DNA of 64,000 nucleotides, taken from contig DATIYT010000001.1 of NCBI GenBank assembly GCA_035517495.1, forward strand, positions 62,001 to 126,000. The letters run 5' to 3'. Positions 52,947-62,284 of the stretch are shown here, piece by piece. The notes under the pieces are model-generated. The model was given only the letters and a program-made list of their open reading frames with translations, was not told where the DNA came from and searched no databases. Both the position numbers and the translations under genes were made by a program. The DNA is from DASZHJ01 sp035517495. GTDB taxonomy: Bacteria; Pseudomonadota; Alphaproteobacteria; ATCC43930; CGMCC-115725. How positions within the stretch are numbered: the first letter of the stretch is position 1; each line of letters begins with the position of its first letter.

Positions 52947-55900
52947 TATCGAAATTTTTCATCGAGCATCCGGTCCTTGCGAACGTCTTGGCGATCGTGC
53001 TGGTCATCATCGGTGCGGTGTCGCTGCTGCGCCTGCCGATAGCGCAATACCCGAACATCACGCCGCCGACCGTTTTGGTTTCGACCCGCTATCCCGGTGC
53101 CAGCCCCCAAACCGTCGTCGACACCATTGCGCTTCCGATCGAGCTGCAGGTGAATGGCGTTCCCGGCATGCTCTACATGGAGTCGACGAGCGCGTACGAC
53201 GGCACTTACGTCCTTACGATCACTTTCGAGATCGGCAGCGATCCGAATTTGGATCAGGTGCTGGTCCAGAACCGCGTCAACAACGCGCTCGCGCAACTCC
53301 CCCAACCGGTGCAGTCGCAAGGCGTGGCAATCCGTGCGAAATCCCCTGCGATCCTTGAATTCGTCACCCTCGATTCACCGGATGGGTCGCGTGACGCCCT
53401 ATTCATGTGGAACTACGCGACGATCAACCTGGTCAACGAATTGGCGCGTCTGCCAGGCGTCGGAAACGTCACGATCATGGGTGCCGGCGAATATTCGATG
53501 CGCATCTGGATGGACCCGCAGAAGCTGCAGTCCTTTGGTCTGGTTCCGTCCGACGTCGTCCGGGTCGTTCGGCAGCAGAGCCAAGAGGTGGCAGCCGGTC
53601 AAGTCGGCATGCCGCCGGCTCCGCCCGATCAGGCCTTTCAGTACACGGTCGACATTAAGTCGAGGCTCACCGACCCCAGCGAGTTTGCCGATATCGTCAT
53701 CAAGGACCAGACGGCGGAGGGGGGCCGTCTCGTGCGCCTCAGGGACGTGGCACGAGTGGACCTGGGTGCGCAGACCTACGCCCAAGACTTCAAGCTCGAC
53801 AACAAGCCCGCCGCCGGAATTGCGATCTATCAGACGCCCGACGCTAATTCGCTAAAGGTCGCGACCGCCGTTGACGCCAAGATGAAGGAGCTTGCAAGCC
53901 AGTTTCCTCCCGGTCTGCATTACAGCATTCCCTACAACACCACGGTATTCATCGAAACATCGATCGCCGAGGTGTACAAGACCCTTTGGCAGGCCGGGCT
54001 CCTGGTGCTGATCGTGATCCTGGTGTTCCTGCAGAATTTCCGCGCGACGTTGGTGCCGGCGACGACGGTGCCGGTCACGATCATCGGCGCCTTCGCGGCG
54101 ATGGCGGCGCTTGGCTTCACCGTCAACCTCTCCACTCTGTTCGCATTGATCCTGGCGATCGGCATCGTGGTCGACGACGCAATCGTCATCGTCGAAGGGG
54201 TGTCGAAGTACATCGAGCAGGGCATGTCGTCGCATGACGCCGCGGTTCGCGCCATGAACGAGCTATTCGGGCCCATCATCGGCATCACTCTGGTTCTGAT
54301 GGCGGTCTTCCTGCCCTCGGCCTTTATCTCTGGCCTCAGCGGGCAGATGTTCGCGCAATTCGCACTTGTCATCGCGGCGACGGCGCTGATCAGCGCGATC
54401 AACGCCGCGACCTTGAAGCCGACGCAATGCGCGCTATGGCTGCGACCCATCAAACCCGTCGAGCAGCGCAATTTCTTTTACCGCGGCTTCGAGCGCGTCT
54501 ATTCCCGGATGGAGAAAGGCTATACCGGGCTGATCGCGCGAATGGTCCGCGTCAGTCTCCTGGTCGTTGTGGTCGGGATTGCGCTGTCGGGAGTAGCGTT
54601 GTGGGGTATCGCGCGCATTCCCACGGCCTTCATCCCGAACGAAGATCAGGGTTATCTGATGATCGCCGCGCAACTGCCGGAGTCCGCGTCGCTGGGGCGG
54701 ACAACGGCGGCGCTCGATAGCGCAACCAAGCTTGCGCTTTCAACGCCGGGGGTCGAGAAGGTCATCTCGATCTCGGGCATGTCGATGCTCGACAATTTCG
54801 CCGATCTTGCCAATGCCGGCCTCTGCTTCGTTGTGTTCAAGCCCTGGGACGAACGAAGCAAGAAAGAGGGGACGGATATCCTCTCGATCGCCGAGCACAT
54901 CCAGAAAGGACTCAACGATGCGCCCGACGGCCGACTGTTCGTGCTGCCGCCGCCGCCGATCTCGGGCATCGGCAATGCCGGCGGCTTTCAGATGGAGGTC
55001 GGGTTGCTGGGCGGCAGCACCGACTATCAGCGGCTCAGCGATGCGACCGAGCAGATCGTCAAATCGGCCAATGCAGAGCCGGGATTGCAGCGCGTCCTGA
55101 CGACTTTCCGTCCCGGCGCGCCGCAAGTCGCGGTCACCGTCGATCGCGACCGCGCGGAGACGCTGCGCGTCTCGGTCGGCGATGTATTCAATGCACTCAC
55201 CTCCTATCTCGGCTCGACCTACGTCAATCAGTTCAACAAATTCGGCTTGTCGCTGCAGGTCTATGTGCAGGCGGATTCGAAATTCCGACTGCAGCCGGAC
55301 GACCTGCTGAACCTTTATGTGCGCAGCTCCGACAATCAGATGGTCCCTATAGGTGCGGTGGCGCATCTGGGCGCGTCGCTCGCGCCGCCGCTGATCACGC
55401 TCTACAACCTTTATCCGTCCGCGACCATCGTGGGCGGACCGGCGCCGGGCTTCAGCTCAGGCCAATCCTTGACGCAGATGGAGGTCATTGCCGATAAGAT
55501 GCTGCCCGAGGGCATGGCGCATCAATGGACGGCCATGTCCTACCAGGAAAAGCTGACCGGCAACCAGCTTTACTATCTGTTCGGTCTGTCGGTGCTGCTG
55601 GTCTATCTCTGCCTCGCCGGCCAGTATGAGAGCTGGATATTGCCGTTTGCGGTGCTTTCGGCCGTACCGTTGGCGCTCCTCGGACCGGTCGTGGCACTAA
55701 CGAGCCTCGGGGTGGCCAATAATCTCTACACCCAGATCGGGCTCATTTTGATGATCGCGCTTTCCGCGAAGAACGGGATTCTGATCGTGGAGGTCGCGCG
55801 CGAAGGCCGCTTGGTACAGGGCAAACCGATCCTCGATGCGGCTATCGAAGCCTCGCGAGTACGCTTCCGCCCGATCCTCATGACTTCGTTCGCGTTCGGC

Positions 55901-56125
55901 ATGGGCGTCCTGCCGCTGGTGTTGGCGACAGGCGCGGGCGCAAATTCGCGTATTTCGCTGGGATTGAGCGTGTTGAGCGGCATCATTGCCTCGACCTGTC
56001 TCGCGGTACTGTTCGTTCCCTCCTTCTTCGTGGTGCTGCAGCGCTTCGAGGAAGCGCGCAAGGCGCGCAAAGCACGCAAGCAGCCGAAAGCTCCTGAGCA
56101 GGTCCACACGGGAGTTGCCGAATAG
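52943..56125 (+). CDS. RND efflux pump, HAE1/AcrB family
   Basis: The 1060-residue inner-membrane proton antiporter has twelve helices and two large periplasmic loops. The proton relay is present: D411-D412 in GIVVDDAIVIVEG and K943 in IALSAKNGILIVE. ISKFFIEHPVLANVLAIVL at the N-terminus and GAPQTVVDTI-like porter motifs (YPGASPQTVVDTIALPIE) are typical. It would export lipophilic toxins together with the two upstream gene products. No regulator gene adjoins the operon. Confidence 0.94.
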   Translation: MISKFFIEHPVLANVLAIVLVIIGAVSLLRLPIAQYPNITPPTVLVSTRYPGASPQTVVDTIALPIELQVNGVPGMLYMESTSAYDGTYVLTITFEIGSDPNLDQVLVQNRVNNALAQLPQPVQSQGVAIRAKSPAILEFVTLDSPDGSRDALFMWNYATINLVNELARLPGVGNVTIMGAGEYSMRIWMDPQKLQSFGLVPSDVVRVVRQQSQEVAAGQVGMPPAPPDQAFQYTVDIKSRLTDPSEFADIVIKDQTAEGGRLVRLRDVARVDLGAQTYAQDFKLDNKPAAGIAIYQTPDANSLKVATAVDAKMKELASQFPPGLHYSIPYNTTVFIETSIAEVYKTLWQAGLLVLIVILVFLQNFRATLVPATTVPVTIIGAFAAMAALGFTVNLSTLFALILAIGIVVDDAIVIVEGVSKYIEQGMSSHDAAVRAMNELFGPIIGITLVLMAVFLPSAFISGLSGQMFAQFALVIAATALISAINAATLKPTQCALWLRPIKPVEQRNFFYRGFERVYSRMEKGYTGLIARMVRVSLLVVVVGIALSGVALWGIARIPTAFIPNEDQGYLMIAAQLPESASLGRTTAALDSATKLALSTPGVEKVISISGMSMLDNFADLANAGLCFVVFKPWDERSKKEGTDILSIAEHIQKGLNDAPDGRLFVLPPPPISGIGNAGGFQMEVGLLGGSTDYQRLSDATEQIVKSANAEPGLQRVLTTFRPGAPQVAVTVDRDRAETLRVSVGDVFNALTSYLGSTYVNQFNKFGLSLQVYVQADSKFRLQPDDLLNLYVRSSDNQMVPIGAVAHLGASLAPPLITLYNLYPSATIVGGPAPGFSSGQSLTQMEVIADKMLPEGMAHQWTAMSYQEKLTGNQLYYLFGLSVLLVYLCLAGQYESWILPFAVLSAVPLALLGPVVALTSLGVANNLYTQIGLILMIALSAKNGILIVEVAREGRLVQGKPILDAAIEASRVRFRPILMTSFAFGMGVLPLVLATGAGANSRISLGLSVLSGIIASTCLAVLFVPSFFVVLQRFEEARKARKARKQPKAPEQVHTGVAE

Positions 56126-56130
56126 CCTCG

Positions 56131-56232
56131 ATGACACGGCCGCTGACACATGCAATCACGTTGGTCCCGGCGCTCACGGCATTGTCGAGCCTGCTGTCGG
56201 CCTGCATCGCACTTGGCGGTACCGAACTCTAA
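56131..56232 (+). CDS. Possible 33-residue lipoprotein after the RND operon
   Basis: A short frame, MTRPLTHAITLVPAL then LSSLLSACIALGG, ends TAA. It has a basic start, a hydrophobic core and a good lipobox (LSAC, C25), leaving only eight mature residues. It begins five bases after the pump stop. No close Shine-Dalgarno is seen. Small lipoproteins at the ends of envelope operons exist, but chance is possible. Confidence 0.35.
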   Translation: MTRPLTHAITLVPALTALSSLLSACIALGGTEL

Positions 56233-56319
56233 CCGGTCGGCGCAGCGACCCTTATAAGTCACTGATCAGGCATGGCACGCGGCAAAAACATATATAAGAT
56301 GCTTTGATGGTGTGAATGC

Positions 56320-56340
56320 CCACGCTGACGCAAAGCGTGG
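56320..56340. other. Short hairpin upstream of the receptor gene
   Basis: CCACGCT pairs with AGCGTGG across a seven-base loop in the gap between the RND operon and the MCE operon. An AT-rich ATATATAAGAT stretch lies just before it (56290-56300), so the gap may hold the promoter of the operon starting at 56410. Role unclear. Confidence 0.3.
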
Positions 56341-56409
56341 CGCACGATCGCTCAGCGGATTAGGCGCACATCGCATCCACGACGGTGTCGTATCAACAAC
56401 GACCGGAGC

Positions 56410-58731
56410 ATGGGCGTGCCGACCGAATACATATTCGATATCAGCGAGGATGCACTTCACGAACAACGCCGTCGCCGCCGTTTGTGGGCGCGTGTCGGCG
56501 TGCCGATCGCGGCGGTGATCCTCGTCGCGGCGGTCCTGATCGGAATTGCGTTCTATTCCTATGAGGCCAATCGGACCGGTGTACTCGGCCTATCCGATGC
56601 GTTGCTCCAAGAGCTCCAGGAGCGGATAGATTTCCAAGTAGAGGGTTATCTGGAACCGGCTGTACGCGCGACCCAGCTCGTGCGTGATATGGCCGTGAAT
56701 ACGCCCGCCAGTTTTCGGTTCGAGGTGTTCGAGCGGCTTGCGATGAACTCGCTCGCGCGACTTCCGGAAGTCGACGCCTTCTACGTTGCGGACCCGAGCG
56801 GCAATTTCACGATGGTGCAGCACAATGAGACAGGTGGGATCGATACCAAGGTGATCCGCAATACCGAGGGTCAACGTCAAGTAATGTGGATTCGCCGAAA
56901 CGCGGCCGGTGCGGAGATCGCGCGCGACCTCGACCCCAACGACACCTACGATCCCCGTACTCGGTCCTGGTATACGGGCGCGCTCGAGACCGACAAAACC
57001 TTCTGGACTAGCCCGTATATTTTCTTCAGCAAACAAATACCCGGGATAACCGCGTCAACCCACCTTTCGGACCCAAGCGGAAATTCTTTTGTCTTTGGCG
57101 TCGATATATCGCTCAAAGCGATATCGGATTTTCTCGCCTCGCTCAACATCGGGCAGCGCGGACGCGCGGTGATCATTGACAATCAGGGGGTTATCATCGC
57201 CATGGCGGATGTCGGCCGAATGATTCAACGCAAGGACGGGCAGTTTAATCCCGCGCATATTGATCAGATCGGCGACGCCGAGCTCACGGCTGCTTACGAC
57301 CGATATCGAGTAGAGGGCTATGGACGGCGCGTCATTACCGTAGATGGCAAGCGCATCGTCTCGATCGTGGCGCCGCTTGCCGAGGAGCGGGCATGGAAGA
57401 TGATAATTGTCGTCCCGCAATCGGACTTTACCGGCTTCGTGCGGAGCAACACGCAAAAAATGCTGGTCATGTCGCTCGTCGCGATCGGGGTGGTGGCAGC
57501 GCTTGCGACCTTGCTGGTGCGTCAGGGGTTGCGGACCGATCGCGCCGCGCGGCTTCTGCTCGATCGCAGCCACACGATCGAACGAGAGAGCACGGCGTTT
57601 GCAACCTTGGTGGCTCACCCAGAATTGTTCGATCCGACACAGCAAACGCCGCCGCATGTACTGACCGAAGTGCTTGCAGACGTCACCTCGGCACGCCGTG
57701 CCAGTGCCTTACGCTTGATAGAGGGAACGAACACGCTCCGCTGTGAGGACAGTTACGACAGGGAAAGTGGCAGTCACGTCCACGGATATGAGTTGTCACA
57801 GAGCGAAGCGCCGAATTTCTTTTCCTATCTGGCGACCGGCGAGGAACTCGAACTCGCCAATGCCGCTGACGATTACCGCACCGCGGAGTTGCATCGCATT
57901 GTGATGCATCCGTTGGGCAGTCGTGCGCTTACAGTCTTGCCGGTTCGGAGCGCTGGACACGTGTTGGGTGCTATCTGCCTTGAAGACGCGCAACGGATCG
58001 CCGGGACGCACGACTTTTTGCGCGCCGTCGCCAATATGCTGGCGATCCGCATGGCGACCGTGCCGTCGGCCGCGCGCCACCGCGAAGAAGAAGCAACGAC
58101 TGCGGTGCCCGCGGTCGCGGAACTCGGCGAACGTAATTTTGCCGCGGAGCTTGCGGTCCGGGGGATCGAGGTCGCCGGTCTCGCGGCCGACGTCTACCCG
58201 TCGGCGGCGGTCATGGTGCTGAAATTCGGCGACCCCGCCGCACTCGCAACGCGCGTCGCGGACTCTGACTCCACGGTTGCGGACACGATCGCCAGCACGC
58301 TGCAGCAAGTCGGAAGCGAGCACGGCATCTCCTATATGAAAATGGTCGGAAGTGATGTCGTCGCGGCGGCCGGCTGGCTCCCTGGCGATACCAATGCGAT
58401 GCACAGGGTCGCCGATACCGCGCTTGCGATGCGTGAATCCTGTCTGAAATTGCTCGAAGACGCAGGTCTTGCGCCCAGTTTTCGCATTGGACTCGATTGC
58501 GGGATCGCGATTGGCGGGGGCATTGGGCACCAACCGCGCGTGTTCAATCTGTGGGGCGAGGCGCTGACAACCGCCGAAGCGATGGCTGCGTCCACGATGC
58601 CCGGTGCAATCCAGGCAACCGCGTCGGTGCACAGCTTGCTCGCCCGCGATTGTCTTTTTCGGCCGCGAGGCAGCTTCTATCTGCCTCGCGTCGGTTCCGT
58701 TCAAACCTTCATCCTGGCGAGCCGGCTGTGA
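56410..58731 (+). CDS. dCache-GAF membrane receptor with degenerate class III cyclase domain
   Basis: Of 773 residues, helix 31-50 is followed by a periplasmic dCache sensor (55-345) with DPRTRSWYTGA, a second helix (350-370), a GAF-like domain (395-550) and a class III nucleotidyl-cyclase homology domain (590-765). In the last, the fold motifs remain (FRIGLDCGIAIGGGIG, FNLWGEALTTAEAM, KMVGSDVVAAAG). However, the first metal Asp is lost (VMVLKFGDP), the second is shifted (GSDV for GDxx), and the Asn and Arg of NTAARM are Thr and Ala. It is unlikely to make cAMP. The MlaE gene overlaps its stop. Confidence 0.82.
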   Translation: MGVPTEYIFDISEDALHEQRRRRRLWARVGVPIAAVILVAAVLIGIAFYSYEANRTGVLGLSDALLQELQERIDFQVEGYLEPAVRATQLVRDMAVNTPASFRFEVFERLAMNSLARLPEVDAFYVADPSGNFTMVQHNETGGIDTKVIRNTEGQRQVMWIRRNAAGAEIARDLDPNDTYDPRTRSWYTGALETDKTFWTSPYIFFSKQIPGITASTHLSDPSGNSFVFGVDISLKAISDFLASLNIGQRGRAVIIDNQGVIIAMADVGRMIQRKDGQFNPAHIDQIGDAELTAAYDRYRVEGYGRRVITVDGKRIVSIVAPLAEERAWKMIIVVPQSDFTGFVRSNTQKMLVMSLVAIGVVAALATLLVRQGLRTDRAARLLLDRSHTIERESTAFATLVAHPELFDPTQQTPPHVLTEVLADVTSARRASALRLIEGTNTLRCEDSYDRESGSHVHGYELSQSEAPNFFSYLATGEELELANAADDYRTAELHRIVMHPLGSRALTVLPVRSAGHVLGAICLEDAQRIAGTHDFLRAVANMLAIRMATVPSAARHREEEATTAVPAVAELGERNFAAELAVRGIEVAGLAADVYPSAAVMVLKFGDPAALATRVADSDSTVADTIASTLQQVGSEHGISYMKMVGSDVVAAAGWLPGDTNAMHRVADTALAMRESCLKLLEDAGLAPSFRIGLDCGIAIGGGIGHQPRVFNLWGEALTTAEAMAASTMPGAIQATASVHSLLARDCLFRPRGSFYLPRVGSVQTFILASRL

Positions 58732-59549
58732 GCATCGTGCTGACGCCAACAAACGAGCTCGGAATTGTACGTCGGATATTGGCTGCCATCGGACGCGTCA
58801 CTCGTATTCGCGTCGCATTCGTCCTGCAACTGGCGGCGCTCACCTGGGGCGTGTTGAGCGAGGCGGTGCGGCCTTCATCGTGGCGGCGCACCGTGCGCAT
58901 GGAATTTTGGCGGGTGTTGCGCCAGGCCGCCGGGGGCGGATTGCCGGCGACCCTGTTCACTGCCGCGCTGGCGGGTCTGGTGATGGTCTCGCAGGCGCTC
59001 TACTGGCTCGGAGAGGCGGGCGAGGAGGGCTTGGTCGGACCCATCATCGTGACCGTTCTCGTGCGCGAAATAACACCGTTATTGATCGGATCGATCGTAT
59101 TGGGTCGCAGCGGCATCGTCGCAATGGCTGAATTGGGTGCGCTCCAGCTTGGTGGGCAAGTCCGGGTACTCTCGGCGCAAGGCATCGACATGTTTTCGCT
59201 GCTCATATTGCCGCGCAGCGTCGCGCTTGCGCTCGCGACCTTCGCGCTCGGCGTGATTTTCGTGCTGGGGGCGCTTGTTGTCGGGTTTGTCGCGGGCAGC
59301 CTCATCGGCGCTGTCCATATATCGATCTGGCTGTTCTTTGATCGCGTGTCGGAGGCGATGAGCGCGGTCGACTTCGCGGTCTTCCCGGCCAAGATGCTGG
59401 CGATCGGTCTCTTGGTGTCACTTGTTGCCTCGCTGACGGCATTTTCGGTCGATCCAGCCGAGCGACTGGCGGAGGTGCTGCCGCGGGCATTCGTGCGCGG
59501 CGTGATGGCAATCATGTTCGTCAGCCTCGCGCTCAGCTTGGCCGCATGA
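58728..59549 (+). CDS. MlaE/YrbE-type permease of an MCE transport system
   Basis: The 273-residue inner-membrane permease has about five helices and the MlaE pattern ALAGLVMVSQALYWLGEAG, VREITPLLIGSIVLGRSGIVAMAELGALQ and LSAQGIDMFSLLILPR. MlaE proteins form the core through which lipids pass between the MCE ring and the membrane. The usual Glu before Gln-Leu-x-Ala (EQLSAM) is Gly here (GQVRVLSA), so it is a divergent member. GTG 58728 overlaps the receptor stop, so the two are translationally coupled. Confidence 0.85.
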   Translation: MSIVLTPTNELGIVRRILAAIGRVTRIRVAFVLQLAALTWGVLSEAVRPSSWRRTVRMEFWRVLRQAAGGGLPATLFTAALAGLVMVSQALYWLGEAGEEGLVGPIIVTVLVREITPLLIGSIVLGRSGIVAMAELGALQLGGQVRVLSAQGIDMFSLLILPRSVALALATFALGVIFVLGALVVGFVAGSLIGAVHISIWLFFDRVSEAMSAVDFAVFPAKMLAIGLLVSLVASLTAFSVDPAERLAEVLPRAFVRGVMAIMFVSLALSLAA

Positions 59550-59552
59550 ACC

Positions 59553-60236
59553 ATGGAGAAAGGGCACGCAATACTTGAGCTGGTGGAGGCGGTGCCTCGC
59601 GAGAGCCGCGCGTCGCTATCGCTGCAAATCCGCGCCGGCGAGTTTGTCTTGATCCAATGCCGCGATCCCGCTTGGGCCACGGCATTTGCCGAGTTCTGCT
59701 GCGGGCTATTGCCGCCGCAAGAGGGCGTTGTGCGATTCTACGGCCTCGAGTGGACGCGCCTATCGAGCGCACACGCGGCGGCGCTGCGCGGCCGTATCGG
59801 CCGCATTTTTTCAGAGGGGGGATGGATCAACTTCCTCGACACCGAAACCAACATTCTGCTGTCGCAGCTGCATCACACTCGCCGCTCGCGCTCGGATCTT
59901 CGGAGCGCGGCTGTTTCTCTTGCTCACGATTTCGGCCTGCCGGGGCTGCCGACCGATCTGCCAAGCACTCTCTCCCCGGGCGACCTCGCCCGCGCCTCCT
60001 GCGTTCGCGCCTTTCTCGGAGAGCCCTTGCTGCTCGTTCTCGAAAGCCCGCTCCACGCGCAATACCAGGACCTGGCTCTGCCCTTGATTAATGCTGCGCT
60101 GGCCGCATGCAATCGCAGCGCCGCGGTGCTGTGGCTGACGCCTGGCGATGTCGTGTGGACAGATCGATCGACGCCCGCATCCGCTCGGCTGCGGCTGTCG
60201 GAGCAAGGACTAACCCGCGTCCGCGGTGTCGCATGA
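59553..60236 (+). CDS. MlaF-like ABC subunit with all ATPase motifs degraded
   Basis: The 227-residue protein lines up with MlaF along its length but lacks the ATPase residues. Walker A is CRDPAWATA (36-44, no Gly-Lys-Thr). The Q-loop Gln is Ser (IFSEGG, 85-90). The signature is STLSPGDLAR (138-147). Walker B is LLLVLESP (159-166, catalytic Glu replaced by Ser), and the switch His is missing (LWLTPGD, 193-199). It sits between permease and MCE genes, exactly where the ATPase should be. It probably cannot hydrolyse ATP and may be structural or pair with another NBD. Confidence 0.82.
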   Translation: MEKGHAILELVEAVPRESRASLSLQIRAGEFVLIQCRDPAWATAFAEFCCGLLPPQEGVVRFYGLEWTRLSSAHAAALRGRIGRIFSEGGWINFLDTETNILLSQLHHTRRSRSDLRSAAVSLAHDFGLPGLPTDLPSTLSPGDLARASCVRAFLGEPLLLVLESPLHAQYQDLALPLINAALAACNRSAAVLWLTPGDVVWTDRSTPASARLRLSEQGLTRVRGVA

Positions 60237-61216
60237 TCGGCTTGCGGCACAGCGACCAGTGGGTCGGACTGTTGGTCGTCGCTGCGTTCGCACTATTTTT
60301 TGGGGTCGTGCTCGATGTCGGGCTCTTGCGGGATTGGTTCCGCCCAACGGCCATTCTGCGCATCGTCCTGCCGCCGACGGGCGTGGGCGGCCTGGCGACC
60401 GGCGCGGATGTAGAGGTGCTGGGGATTCGGGCCGGCGCTGTGCGCAGACTGGTGATCCAGGCGGAGGGGCAAATGTACGCCGAAGCGGAGATCGACCAAC
60501 AAGCGCAGGCCTTCATTCGACGCGACAGTGAGGCCGTGATTCGCCGCCGTTTCGGCGTCGCGGGAGCCGCCTATATCGATATCTCCCGTGGAAGCGGCGC
60601 ACCGATGGACTGGAAATATGCAGTGATAGACGCCACGACGGAGCGAGCGCCCACCGATAGCATCAGTGCAATGATCGATGAACTGCGGGAGAAGGTTTAC
60701 CCGATCCTTGACGATACCCGGAGAACAGTTGCGTCGTTGGCGGCGATAACCGAACGGGTAGAGAAAGGTGAGGGCACCGTCGGTCGCCTCGTCACCACGG
60801 ATACGTTATCTCGCAAGGTGGAGGCGGCGGTCGACTCCGTGCAGGACGACATCACGCACTTGGATCGTGTGATCGATGAGCTTGATGCGGCAGCCAAGGA
60901 TGCACATGCCGTGGCCGACAGCGCGGCCGCCGCTGACACGGGTATGCCGGCGATCTTGCGGCGAGTTAATACTCTGATCGCGACCTTGCAATCGGCATCC
61001 CATGATCTTGCCCAGGCAACCCCGCATTTGCCGCAAATCGCGCGCAATGCCGAAGCCGTCAGCGCTGATCTCCCGGCACTGCTGACGCAGATCCAGGTGA
61101 CGGCCATGGAGCTGGAGAAATTGCTTACACAGTTACGCGGGTCCTGGGTGTTGGGCGGTAACACCGCGGCTGCGCCGGAGCCGCGTCGTGTTCCCGCGAG
61201 CAACGCCCAGCCGTGA
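60233..61216 (+). CDS. MCE-domain protein (MlaD family)
   Basis: The 327-residue protein has one N-terminal membrane helix (about residues 10-30) and an MCE domain (38-120) with GVGGLATGADVEVLGIRAGAVRRLVI and FGVAGAAYIDISRG. A long helical part follows (TVASLAAITERVEKGEGTVGRL, VDSVQDDITHLDRVIDELDAAA, repeated hydrophobic heptads) and a Pro-rich tail. MCE proteins form hexameric rings that carry lipids across the periplasm. The ATG overlaps the stop of the pseudo-ATPase (ATGA). Confidence 0.9.
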   Translation: MIGLRHSDQWVGLLVVAAFALFFGVVLDVGLLRDWFRPTAILRIVLPPTGVGGLATGADVEVLGIRAGAVRRLVIQAEGQMYAEAEIDQQAQAFIRRDSEAVIRRRFGVAGAAYIDISRGSGAPMDWKYAVIDATTERAPTDSISAMIDELREKVYPILDDTRRTVASLAAITERVEKGEGTVGRLVTTDTLSRKVEAAVDSVQDDITHLDRVIDELDAAAKDAHAVADSAAAADTGMPAILRRVNTLIATLQSASHDLAQATPHLPQIARNAEAVSADLPALLTQIQVTAMELEKLLTQLRGSWVLGGNTAAAPEPRRVPASNAQP

Positions 61217-62079
61217 GGTGGGCCGCTCTCGCGCTGTTCGGTGCGCTCGCGGGTTGTTCCTCCGCGCCGCCACCGCCGGCACCGGCGGATGTGCAGATGC
61301 AGCAGGCCGGCCGAGCCGGCCAACAGGACCTCTCGATCGACCGACCACACGAGGCGGCGCAACAGTTTCGCATTGCTCTCGAACGCGCGGAGCTGCGAGA
61401 CGATCTCCCTGCAATCACGGACTACGCCTACGATCTCGCCATTGCCGAACTCGACGACAATCAGCCAGAGGCAGCGCTGGGGACGGTGCGCCAAGTAAAC
61501 GCCGAGTTGGCCCGCCGAAATTCCGACAGCGTCCCAGGACTGACGCTGTTGGAGGCAATTGCATTGTACCGAATTGGCTCCCGCGCCGAAGCGGACGCGC
61601 TGGCGGCATCACTGGAGCAGTCAAGCGAGCGGGAAATCGCGTCTCAGGCCTGCTTTCTTCGCGGCTTGATCGCGGATGATCGAAATGACATCGCGGGTCT
61701 CGAAGGCGCATTGCGCTGCGTTAGCCAAACGGCTGGCAGCGCCGATTCGGCGAATGCCTTGGAGTTGTCGGCACGAATATCCCTACTGCGCGGCGATGCA
61801 GCCACAGCGGAGGCGGCGGCCGACAGGGTTGCGGATCAGCGCCGGCTGGCGCATGACTATCGCGGCATGTCGCGAGCGTTGGCTTTGGCCGGCGCGGCGG
61901 CCTTGCAGGCGGGATCGGCGGCGCAGGCAGCCTCATATTATCTTCGGGCGGGTCGGAGCGCGGCTCAGCAGGGAAACACGGCCGACGCGCGACAGTGGCT
62001 TCAAAAGGCTCTATCGCTCTCGCATGATGTTGAGCTGCGTACCGAGATCCAAAGTGCTCTTTCTGGCATCGGCAAGTAA
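61213..62079 (+). CDS. TPR-like lipoprotein of the MCE operon
   Basis: The 288-residue lipoprotein (GTG start overlapping the MCE stop) has a lipobox ALAGC (C15), an Ala/Pro linker, and helical repeats of TPR/SEL1-like spacing (ITDYAYDLAIAELDDNQPEAALGTV, EAIALYRIGSRAEADALAASL, GNTADARQWLQKALSLS). It takes the last place in the operon, where other MCE systems encode an ABC-type auxiliary lipoprotein or MlaC. It may link the MCE ring to the outer membrane; that is inference. Confidence 0.8.
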   Translation: MRWAALALFGALAGCSSAPPPPAPADVQMQQAGRAGQQDLSIDRPHEAAQQFRIALERAELRDDLPAITDYAYDLAIAELDDNQPEAALGTVRQVNAELARRNSDSVPGLTLLEAIALYRIGSRAEADALAASLEQSSEREIASQACFLRGLIADDRNDIAGLEGALRCVSQTAGSADSANALELSARISLLRGDAATAEAAADRVADQRRLAHDYRGMSRALALAGAAALQAGSAAQAASYYLRAGRSAAQQGNTADARQWLQKALSLSHDVELRTEIQSALSGIGK

Positions 62080-62284
62080 AAGTGCAGGGTCTCGGCTCAT
62101 AGCCAGAGGTTGCAACAGGCATCATGTCATTCATACCAACGCGCACGATGCACTTCTCTGGTGCGACGGAGAATTCCGAGGCGATGAGAATCGTGACAAT
62201 GTGAAGAGCGTCGGCGCGGCGTCTGGACGCCCTGTTGCAGTCTGCTAAGCTGCCATCGCCATTAGTCCTTTTGGGAGATGCGCC

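Noticed and set aside
57796..58752. 318-codon leftward frame opposite the receptor gene
   Set aside because: Antisense reading of the GAF and cyclase-like regions; no recognisable motif.
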